From Acanthosepion esculentum (Eukaryota > Mollusca > Cephalopoda > Sepiida > Sepiidae): a stretch of 64,000 nucleotides of DNA. This document shows positions 11,298 to 21,510 of the stretch, in pieces; the first letter of the stretch is position 1; each line of letters opens with the position of its first letter. The stretch covers positions 62,188,254-62,252,253 of the forward strand of contig OZ038488.1 of NCBI GenBank assembly GCA_964036315.1. Reading direction: 5' to 3'. A program made the position numbers and the translations under genes. Under the pieces are notes generated by a model, which worked only from the letters and a program-made list of their open reading frames with translations, made no database searches and had not been told where the DNA came from.

Positions 11298-11310
11298 TGT
11301 TACGATTTTT

Positions 11311-11311
<1 letters not shown>

Positions 11312-11374
<63 letters not shown>

Positions 11375-11385
11375 TACACACAATA
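11312..11385. repeat. (AT)n/(AC)n microsatellite
   Basis: About 45 bp of pure AT alternation, followed by 'acacacacacacatacacaca'-type sequence. Confidence 0.95.
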
Positions 11386-11549
11386 AAATGGAGGACTAAG
11401 TAAGGCAATTATTTCATATATTTTCTGTTTATACCTTATTTTTAATAGATAGAATTTTAATTTAATTTAAATTAAACAGTGTTAATTTAAGTTTTGATTA
11501 AACAGATTTAATTACATTATAGTAAAAACATTAATTTGGATTTTGGTCA

Positions 11550-11774
11550 GCAGACGCTTCTCTATAGCTAAGTGGTATATCACATCAGATCAAATGACTG
11601 TTTCGTATAAGGACTCTGGTTTGATTCCTGTTGGAGAATGCATATTTTCTACGAAGTTCCCGAACATTTAGGCCCGTTAATGTAACAATTATATTTGACT
11701 AATATTGTTTAATTAAAAGAAAACAGAGCATTTACTTACAAAAATTGTATCTACTAAAACTAAGGTATAAACTG

Positions 11775-11858
<84 letters not shown>

Positions 11859-11880
11859 TAAAAAATATATAAATATATAT
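11550..11880 (+). repeat. SINE-D with (CT)n(AT)n tail
   Basis: The tRNA-like head at about 11555-11635 has an A-box-like 'tagctaagtggtatatc' and a B-box-like 'tggtttgattcc'. The body includes 'cgaacatttaggcccgttaa' and 'aacagagcattt', shared with the copies at 12.5, 12.9 and 52.4 kb. The copy ends in (CT)n then (AT)n at 11781-11880. Confidence 0.65.
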
Positions 11881-11914
11881 ATAAAAAGTCAACACTTAGA
11901 GGCGACAGTCTGTT

Positions 11915-11932
11915 TCATGAATTACTTAATTA

Positions 11933-11994
<62 letters not shown>

Positions 11995-12012
11995 TAATTA
12001 AGTAATTCATCG
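11915..12012. repeat. palindrome centred on (AT)n
   Basis: 'atgaattacttaattatgat' at about 11917-11936 is the exact reverse complement of the sequence at 11991-12010. An uninterrupted (AT)n of about 55 bp fills the space between. Confidence 0.9.
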
Positions 12013-12376
12013 AGCCCAGATTAATCTTCAATAGTGCCATGTCTGCTTATTGACCCTTTGCTGCTCTTCGCGAGCTTTATCTCGGGTAAGCTAGGATATA
12101 CAGTGGCTCTGGGGGTACTGTTCCGTGGTTATCCGTATACTTGGATCACTATCGCTGCGGAACTGAGTGAGTAGCGACGCTATATCAAGTCTAGTACCAA
12201 CTGTACCACCGAGGCCCGTGGTACAGTTGGTACGACGCTTGCCTTGTGTCGAAATGGTCCAAGTTCGTTTTCGGTAGTGGATGCGCACGGCTAATGAGTC
12301 CCAAATACGAAGAAACGGCCGTCCAGTGCATTCTGTTGAAGATTATTCTGGGCTCGATGAATTACTTAATTATGAT
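11991..12376. mobile_element. foldback element with tRNA-like interior
   Basis: Terminal inverted arms of about 44 bp (11991-12034 and 12333-12376) share 'taattcatcgagcccaga' and 'taatcttcaa'. Inside, 12193-12233 holds a perfect inverted repeat 'gtaccaactgtaccac' / 'gtggtacagttggtac'. Its second half begins a tRNA-like stretch: A-box-like 'ggtacagttggtacg', then 'cgcttgccttgtgtc', then a B-box-like 'ggtccaagttcg'. The element may be a SINE head duplicated in inverted orientation. Confidence 0.65.
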
Positions 12377-12398
12377 AACTCTAAATCTCAAAAAGATT

Positions 12399-12402
<4 letters not shown>

Positions 12403-12497
<95 letters not shown>

Positions 12498-12725
12498 TAA
12501 ATAAAAGACATTTATGATATGTTTAACGTTCTTTTTATAGATAAAAGTATTTAAGCAAATGCTCTGTTTATAATAAACTGTATAAAATAATGTTTACCGG
12601 CCTGAATGTCCTAGAAATATTCATAGAAAATTTTCGTTCTCCGACAGGAATCGATCTTGTATCCGACACGGAACCGTCATTTCGCGTGACGTCCCTTAAC
12701 CGTTCGGCCACAGAGAAGAGTCAGG
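12403..12725 (-). repeat. SINE-D, minus strand, with (AT)n tail
   Basis: Read on the minus strand from 12725, it has an A-box-like 'tggccgaacggttaagg', a B-box-like 'agatcgattcct', 'tcggagaacgaaa', the shared 'aaacagagcatttgcttaaa' body, and finally 'aaagacat' then more than 85 bp of (AT)n at 12403-12490. The head resembles a class II (Ser/Leu type) tRNA start. Confidence 0.7.
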
Positions 12726-12833
12726 TTAGCAATGTCGATTTTACTATCTTTAAACTTAAATCTTTCATGAATCTCTTCTATTCATATCTGCTCTTAGCGT
12801 ATCAAATGTAAACAAATGACGTCATATATTTTG

Positions 12834-13017
12834 AATTGGACAGAGTCCGACAATTTATTTAAAGACATGAAAATTTCTCGGACATTCAGTTAAAGTTTAA
12901 TGTTATTTAATACTGTTTATTATAAACAGAGCATTTGCTTAAATACTTGCAACTATAAAAAGAACGTTAAACATATCAAAAATGTCTTTAACTAAATTGT
13001 CGGACTCTGTCCAATTA

Positions 13018-13084
<67 letters not shown>
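12834..13084 (+). repeat. SINE-D copy with inverted 5' arm and (AT)n tail
   Basis: The body at about 12868-12990 matches SINE-D. The 3' end 'aatgtcttta...gtccaatt' (12981-13016) is repeated in inverted form at the 5' end (12834-12868), making a 183 bp foldback. (AT)n at 13020-13082 follows directly. Confidence 0.7.
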
Positions 13085-13087
13085 AGA

Positions 13088-13500
13088 CTTTCCTGGGGAA
13101 ATGAGGGTGAAGGGCGACAGAATACCTCAGGTCCGCAAGTATAGCCAGTTTGACAGTGGACAAAGGACTGTTGGGCGGCCATGGCTCATGTATAATGCCA
13201 AACCAAAGAGTAAACACTCAGCTGTCAATGTGCCTCAAACTAACTTCGAGCGAGTTGCCCTGGATATAAAGTACTGGAGATATTTATGCCAGAGTTAATA
13301 TCAGAAATTTCGAAATTAGCCGTATTGACCGGCTAAGAGACCAAAGACAATGTCGAAAAGCGTCAGAAAATATTCCTGTTGCTATGTCCGGAGATGCTTG
13401 TTGCGCAATATGGGGACTTGTCTGCAGGTCACTACCGGGACTGAAGTGTCACATCGGATACAAACATTAAAACTGAATGAGGTTATCGGCTCCCTATACG
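13088..13500 (+). pseudogene. LINE C-terminal fragment with zinc-finger remnant
   Basis: The sequence encodes 'GDRIPQVRKYSQFDSGQRTV' and 'GRPW', then 'FERVALDIKYWRYL', the pattern seen at the C-terminus of a mollusc APE-type LINE after the RT. Downstream, after frame changes, 'CCAIWGLVCRSLPGLKCHIG' followed by 'YKH' keeps the C-x-CG-CRS-GL-x-H-H layout of its terminal zinc finger. Several stops show that it is dead. No promoter or intron features are seen. Confidence 0.65.
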
Positions 13501-13699
13501 TCGAAATCGACGAGAGGCCATAATATGAACGTAGGAACAAATGGATGCTGGGAATTTTTTATTTAGTTATTTGCTTTATAAAATCTAACCGATTTCAATT
13601 GAATTCTTTTTTTTTTTCTTCGTTTCATCACTCTCCTTATTAGATATCCCACACCGTGATAATAAAAGTTCTTCCAGGAATAGTGAAATGTTGTAAGAG

Positions 13700-14335
13700 C
13701 CAGGGGATAAATTTACTGTGGATGACCTTGCGATCAAGGCCGTCTTATATCTAATATCTGATATCTAAATATTATTAAACTTTTGAAGATCAAAGTTGAT
13801 TGGAAAGCAAAAAGACGGAATAATGTTCCACATCCGAGAAGTGCGATTGACGAAACTGTTAGCATAGAAATTACGGTTTCATCTAGCCATTTAAAAGGTA
13901 AAATTATGAGACTTTGCTGCCAACCTTGCGTTTAAATTCAGAATGTCTATGTGCCACGAGAGAAAGTTATTCGGAATAATTACCATGAAATTATTTATAG
14001 AAAAGATATAGAGAAGCTATATTACGGCGGTCAAAAAGTGACTGATGCTGAGCTGTCAGGTTATAACCATTAACATTGTAGATACTTCTTTGGCTTTTAA
14101 CAAGAATCTCTAAATATATAGCAAGAACACCAGACCAGATGTAGCAACAATATTTTAAGCAAAGACTAATGGTGAACTTATAAATATTTAAGATAGATTC
14201 TGGCAAGAAACTTGCACAACACAACGAACTGTCTTTCCTAGAAGCAGACCTAGCAATTAATTCAATATAATCATTTCCCGTCTTGTCAGCGGAAAATGTT
14301 AATCTGAGAAGGCGCAATGGGTCACTCTGCTGGTG
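13700..14335 (-). pseudogene. Jockey-like LINE fragment
   Basis: The minus strand encodes 'LRLTFSADKTGNDYIELIA', then 'SLCLKYCCYIWSGVLAIYLE' and 'RRNIASLYLFYK'. These match the C-terminal RT domain of the better copies at 42 and 59 kb. The 3' untranslated part (13770-13990) retains 'gttgattggaaagcaa' and 'tagcatagaaattacgg'. Confidence 0.75.
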
Positions 14336-14339
14336 GTCA

Positions 14340-14907
14340 TAATCAGATATGCTGATGGGAGGTTAAAAGGTTTCGTTCAGACAACTTTTATAATAATCTT
14401 TTTTATTCTTTTTTATTCTAATAAATTCTATTAACTGTTTTTTTTCTCCCTATATCATGTGCGAATAGCGTAGTGTGTATCGTTGCAGATAATGGGAATG
14501 ACGTGCCTAGATCAAATTCCACAGATATCCCTAAAAAGCTGCGAATCTCCTATTCCCAACCAATTAGGTGTTAACAGCAGGGCAGAATATGCTCTCCAGA
14601 CTTGGTTGGAAATAAATCAAGGAGGACAACCCAGAATTTAAAAATATTTGAACGTGAGACAAATATGTTCAGCCAGTGAAAAAAAGAACCTTGCTAGGGA
14701 AACAGAACTGCCTATTGTAGTGAATCTGTGGCTCTATACTCCGCAGGGGCAGTGCTAGGACGTACACATATTGTTTTGTGCGGCAGTTGTACGTAATTCT
14801 TTTATGTGACTTTATACAATGAATTCATTGTTTTAGTTGTTTTTAGCGAAAAGCCACGGCAGTTGGTCTTTTCGATCTTCCGTATATGTCTCTTAATTAA
14901 AGGAAAC

Positions 14908-14973
<66 letters not shown>

Positions 14974-15425
14974 TTTTGTAGCATAAAAGTTAAGTACAGC
15001 TAGGAATAAGCATAATTTATATGGCATTTTAATGTATATTTTAAAAGCTAAAAAACAACAACCGGTCTCGTCTCAGCCTGATAAAGTTTATTTCGGAGAT
15101 ATAACAAATAAACGTGTAAATTTAATTGATATTAATGATAACCAATGGAGGGAAAAATATGAATTTCAAGAAAGCTATATATATATATTTTTTTTCTTTT
15201 TCTTCACGCAATATAATCCCCAAAAGTTGCTCAATGTAGATAGTTATGGAATGAGATTGTTTCAATGGTATAAAGGAAGGAAAAAAAACGTGCATAGGAG
15301 GATATTTAGGCTAGTTTCCCCTAGATTTGAAACGGTTATGGTTGGAGTGATCGGGGAAGCATCCTCCAGCAACTTTTCCCAGAAAACAACCAGTCAAGAT
15401 TCTTTACTTTTGATATGACCATCCA
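14340..15425. other. unassigned DNA with (AT)n tract
   Basis: (AT)n lies at 14911-14970. A 128 codon open frame (15032-15418, plus) has no recognisable domain and includes a TTC/TTT run, so I do not call it a gene. Confidence 0.5.
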
Positions 15426-16268
15426 GTATTTATTGCCTTTATAAGAAATTAGATTAACATTTATTCCTTTATAGTAGATTATATTGGCATTTATCACTAT
15501 ATGAGGGATTAAATTAGCGTGTATCACCATTAGCATATATCGCCATATTAGACAATTGATTAGCATTTATCGTAATATAAGTGATTAGATTAGCATATAT
15601 CACCATATAAGAGATTAGATTAAAATTTATTGCCTTTATTGATTAGATTAGCATTTATCTCTATATAAAATATTATATTAGCATTTATCGTCACGTAAAA
15701 GATTAGTTTAGCATATTTTTGTGTGTCAACGACCACTCGTTGCCACTTTTGTGATGCCAACGTGTACTCGTTGTCATTTTCGTAATGCGCATTGTAGTCA
15801 AGACTTTGTAATCGCAGGTACACTATAGTACGCCGTTGAACAATACTGGAGTCAGATGCCTTCAAACATCACTCGCACTAAGAGTACTTGCTCGATAATA
15901 CTCGCTCGAAGAGTAATCCGTATAGAGAATAGTGATCCGTATAATAATAGAGGATAGAGTAGAAATATAGATCAATCTAGACGTCACCTGAACCACTTAA
16001 TTCAATAACGGGATCGCCTGTGTTTTCTCACTGGTGATCTATGTTCAAACCCAAATGTCGGCAGAGACACTTTATTCCTATATAACACATATATCGGTAT
16101 ATCTGAGATTAGATTAGCATTTATTGCTATATAGGAGACTAGATTAGTATTAAGCGCCATATAGAAAATTAGATTAGCAAATATCACGATATAAGAGATC
16201 TGATTATCATTTATCGCCGTATAAGGGATTAGATTAGAATTTATCGCTATACAGGAGATAGATTAGCA

Positions 16269-16979
16269 CAGGGTTCTGCAGATTTTTGAAGAGAGCAGGC
16301 CAGAAAGCTATACATTGTCTTGGAGAAGGACCATGATATCAAATGTATTATAAAAAATTGTCTCGATCTCAGACTGCTTTGTCAAGAAGGGTGCCTTGGT
16401 CTGGAAGTTTAAAGAAAAATCAACGAATTTAATGATATATTATTTAAACTGCAAGATAACAACACAATCAACAAAAATGCAAATTCCTTACTACAAACGA
16501 AATCAGTTAAAAATGGCAAGTTATTTAATAAGACACTTGTTTCTGCTTATTGTTTGATGGCATCTTTATATCAGGTGAAATATTTGTCGATGACAGGAGC
16601 AAAACATCATCCAGGTGGTCATCACCCAAGCTTGTTTTTACACGATTTTTTAGCAGATTTAATTTTCGACAGAAAAGTTGTTTCACAAGGGTACGTACTT
16701 CCAAATAATGATATCATCATTTTCGAATTATTCAATAGGCTTTTCTATTTTCCCCTGGGAAAAACATATTTCTTGTACAAGTCAGCAGTGGATTCGGAAT
16801 AAAATTTTGAATTAAAAAATTCGTCGCATTGTAATTCAATTAACTCCAAATCATATTTTTCCTGGAACTTTCTCCACAAATCAATTGCATAATTAGTGTT
16901 CAAGTATTAATCTGGCGGGCCGGACAAAAATCCTTCGCAGGCCGGATGTGGCCTGGAGGCCGGGGGTTGCCGACCCGTG
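16269..16979. mobile_element. non-autonomous hAT transposon with 8 bp target duplication
   Basis: The left end is 'cagggttctgc' and the right end, reverse complemented, is 'cacgggtcggcaac', the usual hAT terminus. Perfect 8 bp flanks 'gattagca' occupy 16261-16268 and 16980-16987. The terminal 60 bp contain the GC-rich 'ggccggatgtggcctggagg' typical of many hATs. The interior has an 82 codon frame without transposase motifs, so it appears non-autonomous or badly decayed. Confidence 0.85.
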
Positions 16980-17087
16980 GATTAGCATATATCGAAATAT
17001 AGGAAATTAGATTAACATTTATCACCATCTAGGTGATTAGATTAGCATTAATCACCATATAAAAGACTAGATTAGAATTATTTACAT

Positions 17088-17262
17088 TATTCGAAATATT
17101 GTCCTCATCTTTATTGCCATATTTATCACAACGTTTCGGCCGTTGTACCCACCGGCCTTCTTCAAGTGGTTGGAATGTCGAACTGAACCCTTTATTTCGC
17201 TCAATAGTCCGAATAATGTAAATAGTGTATATAATACCTCATCTCAGAAATATAGACAGATA
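17088..17262 (-). mobile_element. element X, copy 1
   Basis: Both this and the 17732 copy contain 'attgtcctcatctttrt' (r = g or a), 'caacgtttcggccgttgtac' and 'ccggccttcttca', and both end 'cctcatctcagaaatataga'. This copy lies inside the 33 bp minisatellite. 'actagattag' occurs on both sides, but that could be array sequence. Confidence 0.65.
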
Positions 17263-17264
17263 CT

Positions 17265-17694
17265 AGATTAGCATTTATCTCCATATAGGAGATTAAGATT
17301 AGCATTAATCACCATATAAAAGATTAGATTATCATTTATCTCTATATATGATATTAGATACTCTAATATATTGGATGATTTTATTGTTTGCTTTGTTTTG
17401 GGGCTAATTTTTATGAATGAAAATCTTTTACTAATACAATGTAAGTACAAACATTTAGTTCCCTCGCTTGAATTAATCTCAGATTCAAGCTTTAAAAGTT
17501 AGCTTTAAAATTGACTCGTTTAAAGCTTGTAACAACTTTTAATTCGTAAAATAAACAACGCCTTGGCAGGCCTGCCATGTTTATTTCATTTGTTAACCAT
17601 GTAGGCATACTCTGCTGATATTTACCAGACAATAAATGATAGATTAATTTGTCTTGGGCGAAAAAAAAACGAAGCAAGTAGAAAGATGTATCTG
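17265..17694. other. minisatellite end and unassigned DNA
   Basis: After the last 33 bp units (to about 17365) I see no feature. Confidence 0.4.
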
Positions 17695-18160
17695 TTTATT
17701 GGGAGAGCCGAGTTCGAATTCCAGTCGGATCCATTACATTCACAGTATTTACATTAGTCGGACTATTGTCCTCATCTTTGTCGCCATATTTGTCACAACG
17801 TTTCGGCCGTTGTACGCTCCGGCCTTCTTCAGGTGGTTGAAAATTCCAACCACCTGAAGAAGGCCGGAGCGTCCGACTAATGTAAATACTGTACATAATA
17901 CCTCATCTCAGAAATATAGACAGACCATTACATTTACTTACGTGCTAATACCCTTGGGAAAGGTATGAATCCTCTTCTTCTCCCCCCAATTATGGGTAAA
18001 TAGCAGGACAGACCGGGTTCTATAGCCTTGAATGGCAACTGGTCTACCGCAGAAAAAATGGCAACCTACTGCGGGAAAAAAATCTACCACGTCAGTCATG
18101 TATCGAAAGATATATGATCGTCTCAACGTGTATTACGCATGGCACCTAACTGACTGACCT
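17695..18160 (+). repeat. SINE-A interrupted by element X
   Basis: The part left of the insertion (17700-17731) has 'gagccgagttcgaattccag' and 'ccattacattcac'. The part to the right (17926-18150) restarts at 'ccattacatttac' and runs through the middle, the tail hairpin (about 18097-18118) and 'acgcatggcacctaactgac'. The repeated 13 bp marks the target duplication. The tail hairpin has a C-to-T change that still pairs as G-U. Confidence 0.85.
17732..17925 (-). mobile_element. element X, copy 2, with internal perfect palindrome
   Basis: Inverted ends 'tatttacattagtcggac' / 'gtccgactaatgtaaata' and an internal palindrome at about 17820-17870: arms 'ccggccttcttcaggtggtt' and its reverse complement around a 7-9 base loop. 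The 13 bp flanking duplication suggests retroposition rather than cut and paste. The minus strand carries 'ctgaaga', a GGCCG/CGGCC stem, then 'gaaac'. Confidence 0.75.
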
Positions 18161-18559
18161 GTTTGTTTAAATCGGGTAGAGAACGATAGATTAACACCTG
18201 AATGTCTCTGGTTGATGGAACCAAAGTAAGGTTTTGTGTGGTTAATGATTTTTTTCAAGCATGAAATATAAGCTCAATAATATTTAAACTCCAATGAAAT
18301 CAGCACTGGATTTTTTTTTATGAGAGAAAATTACAGTTATTTCCTTAAATATGTGTAAAAGGTCCTATAAGGAAGAATAAATGTTATTATAGAAATGATA
18401 TAGTATAGAGAGAAATGCGGTAAGTGGCTAGGCTTTAAGAAAGCTTTATTTTATGTTCTCAGAAGCCTCAGAAGAAGAATTTTACAAAGTGTCAGGCTAA
18501 TAAAATCCACACATCTTTATGCCTCCATCGTTTAATTTCCATGTAGTAATTGTAGAAGT
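18161..18559. other. unassigned DNA
   Basis: No feature seen. Confidence 0.4.
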
Positions 18560-19105
18560 AAATTGTGCATCTATCCTTTTGCAATTGCTTCCCTCTCACC
18601 CTCTCTCTCTTTCGTTGTCTCTCTTCGTCTTTCTCTTTTGCTAGCCCTCTTTACCTTTCTCTTTTTATTCCCACTCTTTCGTTCTCTCATATTTCTCTCC
18701 CTTTCTTTTCTGTTTCTTTCTCTTTATTTCTCTTATTTATTTCTATCTCTTGGATTCACTTTTCTTTCTCTCTAACTTTCTCGTTCTCTCTTTCTCTCTC
18801 GCTCATATTCTCTCTTTTTCTTGCACTGTCATATTTCTCTATCTTTCTTTCTTTGACAGATTTCCTTTCTCTTTATTTATTTTTATTTCTCCCTCCCTCA
18901 CTCTCTCTCTCTCTCTCTCTCTCTCTCCCCCACTCTTTCTTCTTATAGATCTCGCTCCCTTTATTTCTCTTTCTTTCGCTGGTACACTCTTGGTTTTCAG
19001 TCTTTCTTTTCATTTCCCCGTTTGGCTCACTATCTTTTTTTTTTTGCATTCTCAATCTCTTTCTCTTTATTTCTGTTTCATTCTTTTTCACTCTTCCTCT
19101 TTTTA
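18560..19105 (-). repeat. pyrimidine-rich tract with (CT)n
   Basis: Almost pure C/T on the plus strand, with 'ctctctctctctct' at 18901-18926. The open frames here are serine/leucine/phenylalanine low-complexity translations. Confidence 0.85.
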
Positions 19106-19237
19106 CGAATGATAGGAAAGAGTGGTACTAAAAAAAATTACGAGACACACATATCAAAATCTTTTCAAATAATAAATCATTATAATTGTTTAAATTTATA
19201 TTTCTATTTGGACGGGAAACCTTTTAACATACGCGCG

Positions 19238-19284
<47 letters not shown>

Positions 19285-19410
19285 TGCACAATGAAATATA
19301 TTTTCAGGCGTTCTCACACATCATTACAAATGAACAGCTTATAGATTATCCGTATATCTTATTAATGATTATATAAACATACATTCATCCATATTTACAC
19401 ACATGCAGAC

Positions 19411-19449
<39 letters not shown>

Positions 19450-19450
19450 A
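19238..19450. repeat. (GATA)n and (AT)n microsatellites
   Basis: (GATA)n at 19238-19284 and (AT)n at 19411-19447, separated by unassigned sequence. Confidence 0.95.
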
Positions 19451-20209
19451 TTTCGTTCACTAGCTTAGTCACTAAGACTTGTTTCAAAATCTAAAACTCT
19501 AACTGTAGAAGTCAAAATATAATTTACTTGTTAGAATACACACTATGCCAGAATAGATACGTGTGGGCATATGAATGGCCCTTTCACTACAGAATTAATA
19601 ATTAGAAAAATACTAGATGAAAATGAAGACAAGTAGCTTTTGCGCCACAATATATTTTGTCCAGACAGACTTTACCACAAATTAAACACCACAAGATAGA
19701 ATGAATATATAATCACATAGATCAACCTCTACCCACATTCTCAACTACAGTACACAGACATGCTTGCAGAGGTGTTGAGGCTCCTTACATTCACACAATC
19801 TCATAAATATATACACATACACACATCACACACACTCCCAAAAGACCTAAAACATAACATACACTTAACACACATCCACTTCACAGCAACCAATAAAGGT
19901 GTCAAAATGGCTAAGGAGGAAATTCTGAGACTCAGGAACCTCCCAGCCTCGATTAAAAAAAGAAACTTGAAAGAGGCCATTTAACCAATACAAGGTCTAA
20001 CCAAAATTAACGATAAAAAACAAATGAAAACTTCAGACAAAGTTCACTTTCTTCAAAGCTACATTACTGCTGCTAACAAGCAGTGAGTTTGTCTTCTGAT
20101 AATGTCGATGCTGGCCGAAACTAGGCGAGGAACTTAATTTAAGTAATAGAACGAATACTACGAAGTGTGTCTGAAATTTTGATTTTTTTAACATTTTTTA
20201 TTGTTTAAG

Positions 20210-20210
<1 letters not shown>
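19451..20210. other. unassigned AC-rich DNA
   Basis: A 74 codon frame at 19760-19984 has no motif I recognise. 'gatgctggccgaaactaggc' at 20110 resembles the GGCCGAAAC motif of element X but lacks the rest. Confidence 0.4.
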
Positions 20211-20296
<86 letters not shown>

Positions 20297-20352
20297 GACA
20301 TATATAGTTAGATAGATAGATCGATAGATAGATAGATAGATAGATAGATACT
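20211..20352. repeat. (AT)n, (GA)n, (GATA)n compound microsatellite
   Basis: About 46 bp of AT, then about 35 bp of GA, then GATA repeats. This order (AT, GA, GATA) recurs at 40.04-40.15 kb. Confidence 0.95.
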
Positions 20353-21290
20353 CAAACAGCTTTGGTTAAATAATTTAGACATACTATGTCCGTTTATTTT
20401 TGTTTTAATCATGTCGAGTCCATGGATCAGTTTCTTGGTAGTTGTAGAAAAGTGATTAAGAAAAATACCAAAATTTTCTTTCAAATAATCTTTATTTCCC
20501 CAAGTACTTTCTCTTGTAAATATACAGCAGAGACAACAACTAAAATGTATAGCACATGTAATTTGAATAGTAAACAATAACAAAATCGTGAATCTAACTT
20601 TCCACATTACTTCTGACAAAATGTTAGAAAGGAAATCTCCCATCGACACAAGAACGTGTAATAGCAAGCAGTGGACTTGAGACTTATTTTTGGGAGATTT
20701 TTTTTCGATTTTCTACATTTCGCCCAATAGTGATGCTAACTGCTCGGCCAATGAATAACTCATGTTGCCTGATAACGAAACGTCTCATCTTTCCTATGCC
20801 GTATGCAGAAATAAAATGAACATATTCAAATCACAACTAAATTCATATCCGAAAGAATTATCTCGCTACCATTTCTAGATATTCTTTAATTCGGACTAAG
20901 ACCGGTTTGAAATTACCTCCCTATCGGAAGTCCACAAATAAATACATCGCAAATTTTTACCCTTATCGCAATAATCATGTAAAACCTGGGATAATTATAG
21001 AATGAAAAGCTTTAGAATTTACAAACCTGAAGATATTCTTGATGAAGAAAAATACAAAGAATGTATGTTTTAAATCCACTGAAATCGTATTTCATTTACA
21101 ATTTCAATAAACAAAATAGCAAAATCAACAACAACCCACCAAATTTAATTATTATATAAATTATAAACAACCCAAAAAAATAAACTCGGTTACATTATAT
21201 TACCTAAAAACTCCATAAATATTTAACACAAAAGAAAAGTCCTAATGTCTAAAGTGTCATAAATATTTCAATTGATTGACTGATTCGTTT
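20353..21290. other. unassigned AT-rich DNA
   Basis: No gene or known repeat recognised. Confidence 0.45.
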
Positions 21291-21294
21291 GCAT

Positions 21295-21510
21295 GTTATT
21301 TAAAGCCAGAAAATATTTTTTAATTTTAATTTTTTTTTGTTTTTCGGAGATAATAATTATTTAGTGATACAAGTCTTACTAATTATCCAATTGTTCGGGG
21401 TGGGGGCGAAGAGGTGAATTCATACAATTCCCCAACGTATTTGCGCGTAAGTGATTTTAACCAACCCGTGGAATTAGAACCCGGATCTCCAATTACCGGT
21501 AACACGACTG
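21295..21510 (-). repeat. SINE-B
   Basis: Homologous to 32150-32380: 'ggagataataattatttagt', 'gatacaa(g/a)tctt', 'gaggtg(a/g)a', 'gtatttgcgcgtaa'. On the minus strand the middle is shared with SINE-A, but the tail is the 'agacttgtatcactaaataa' type. The head near 21500 is degraded. Confidence 0.7.

Larger units (their letters stand above)
15430..17365 (-). repeat. 33 bp minisatellite in four blocks
   Basis: The unit is roughly 'gattagattagcatttatc' plus 'gccatataaga'. Blocks lie at 15430-15718, 16090-16268, 16980-17088 and 17262-17365. On the minus strand it translates as 11-residue repeats of the form 'INANLISY'. The array is divided by an unassigned segment (15719-16089), the hAT element and an element X copy. 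Confidence 0.85.

Noticed and set aside
15032..15418. 128 codon open frame
   Set aside because: No recognised domain, includes a TTC/TTT run, and no splice or promoter context.
18563..19112. Hydrophobic serine/leucine-rich frames resembling membrane proteins
   Set aside because: All three arise from C/T-rich simple sequence, with no start context or conserved motif.
20090..20130. Element X or ribozyme motif at 'gatgctggccgaaactaggc'
   Set aside because: Only the GGCCGAAAC part matches; the CTGANGA box and stem are missing.
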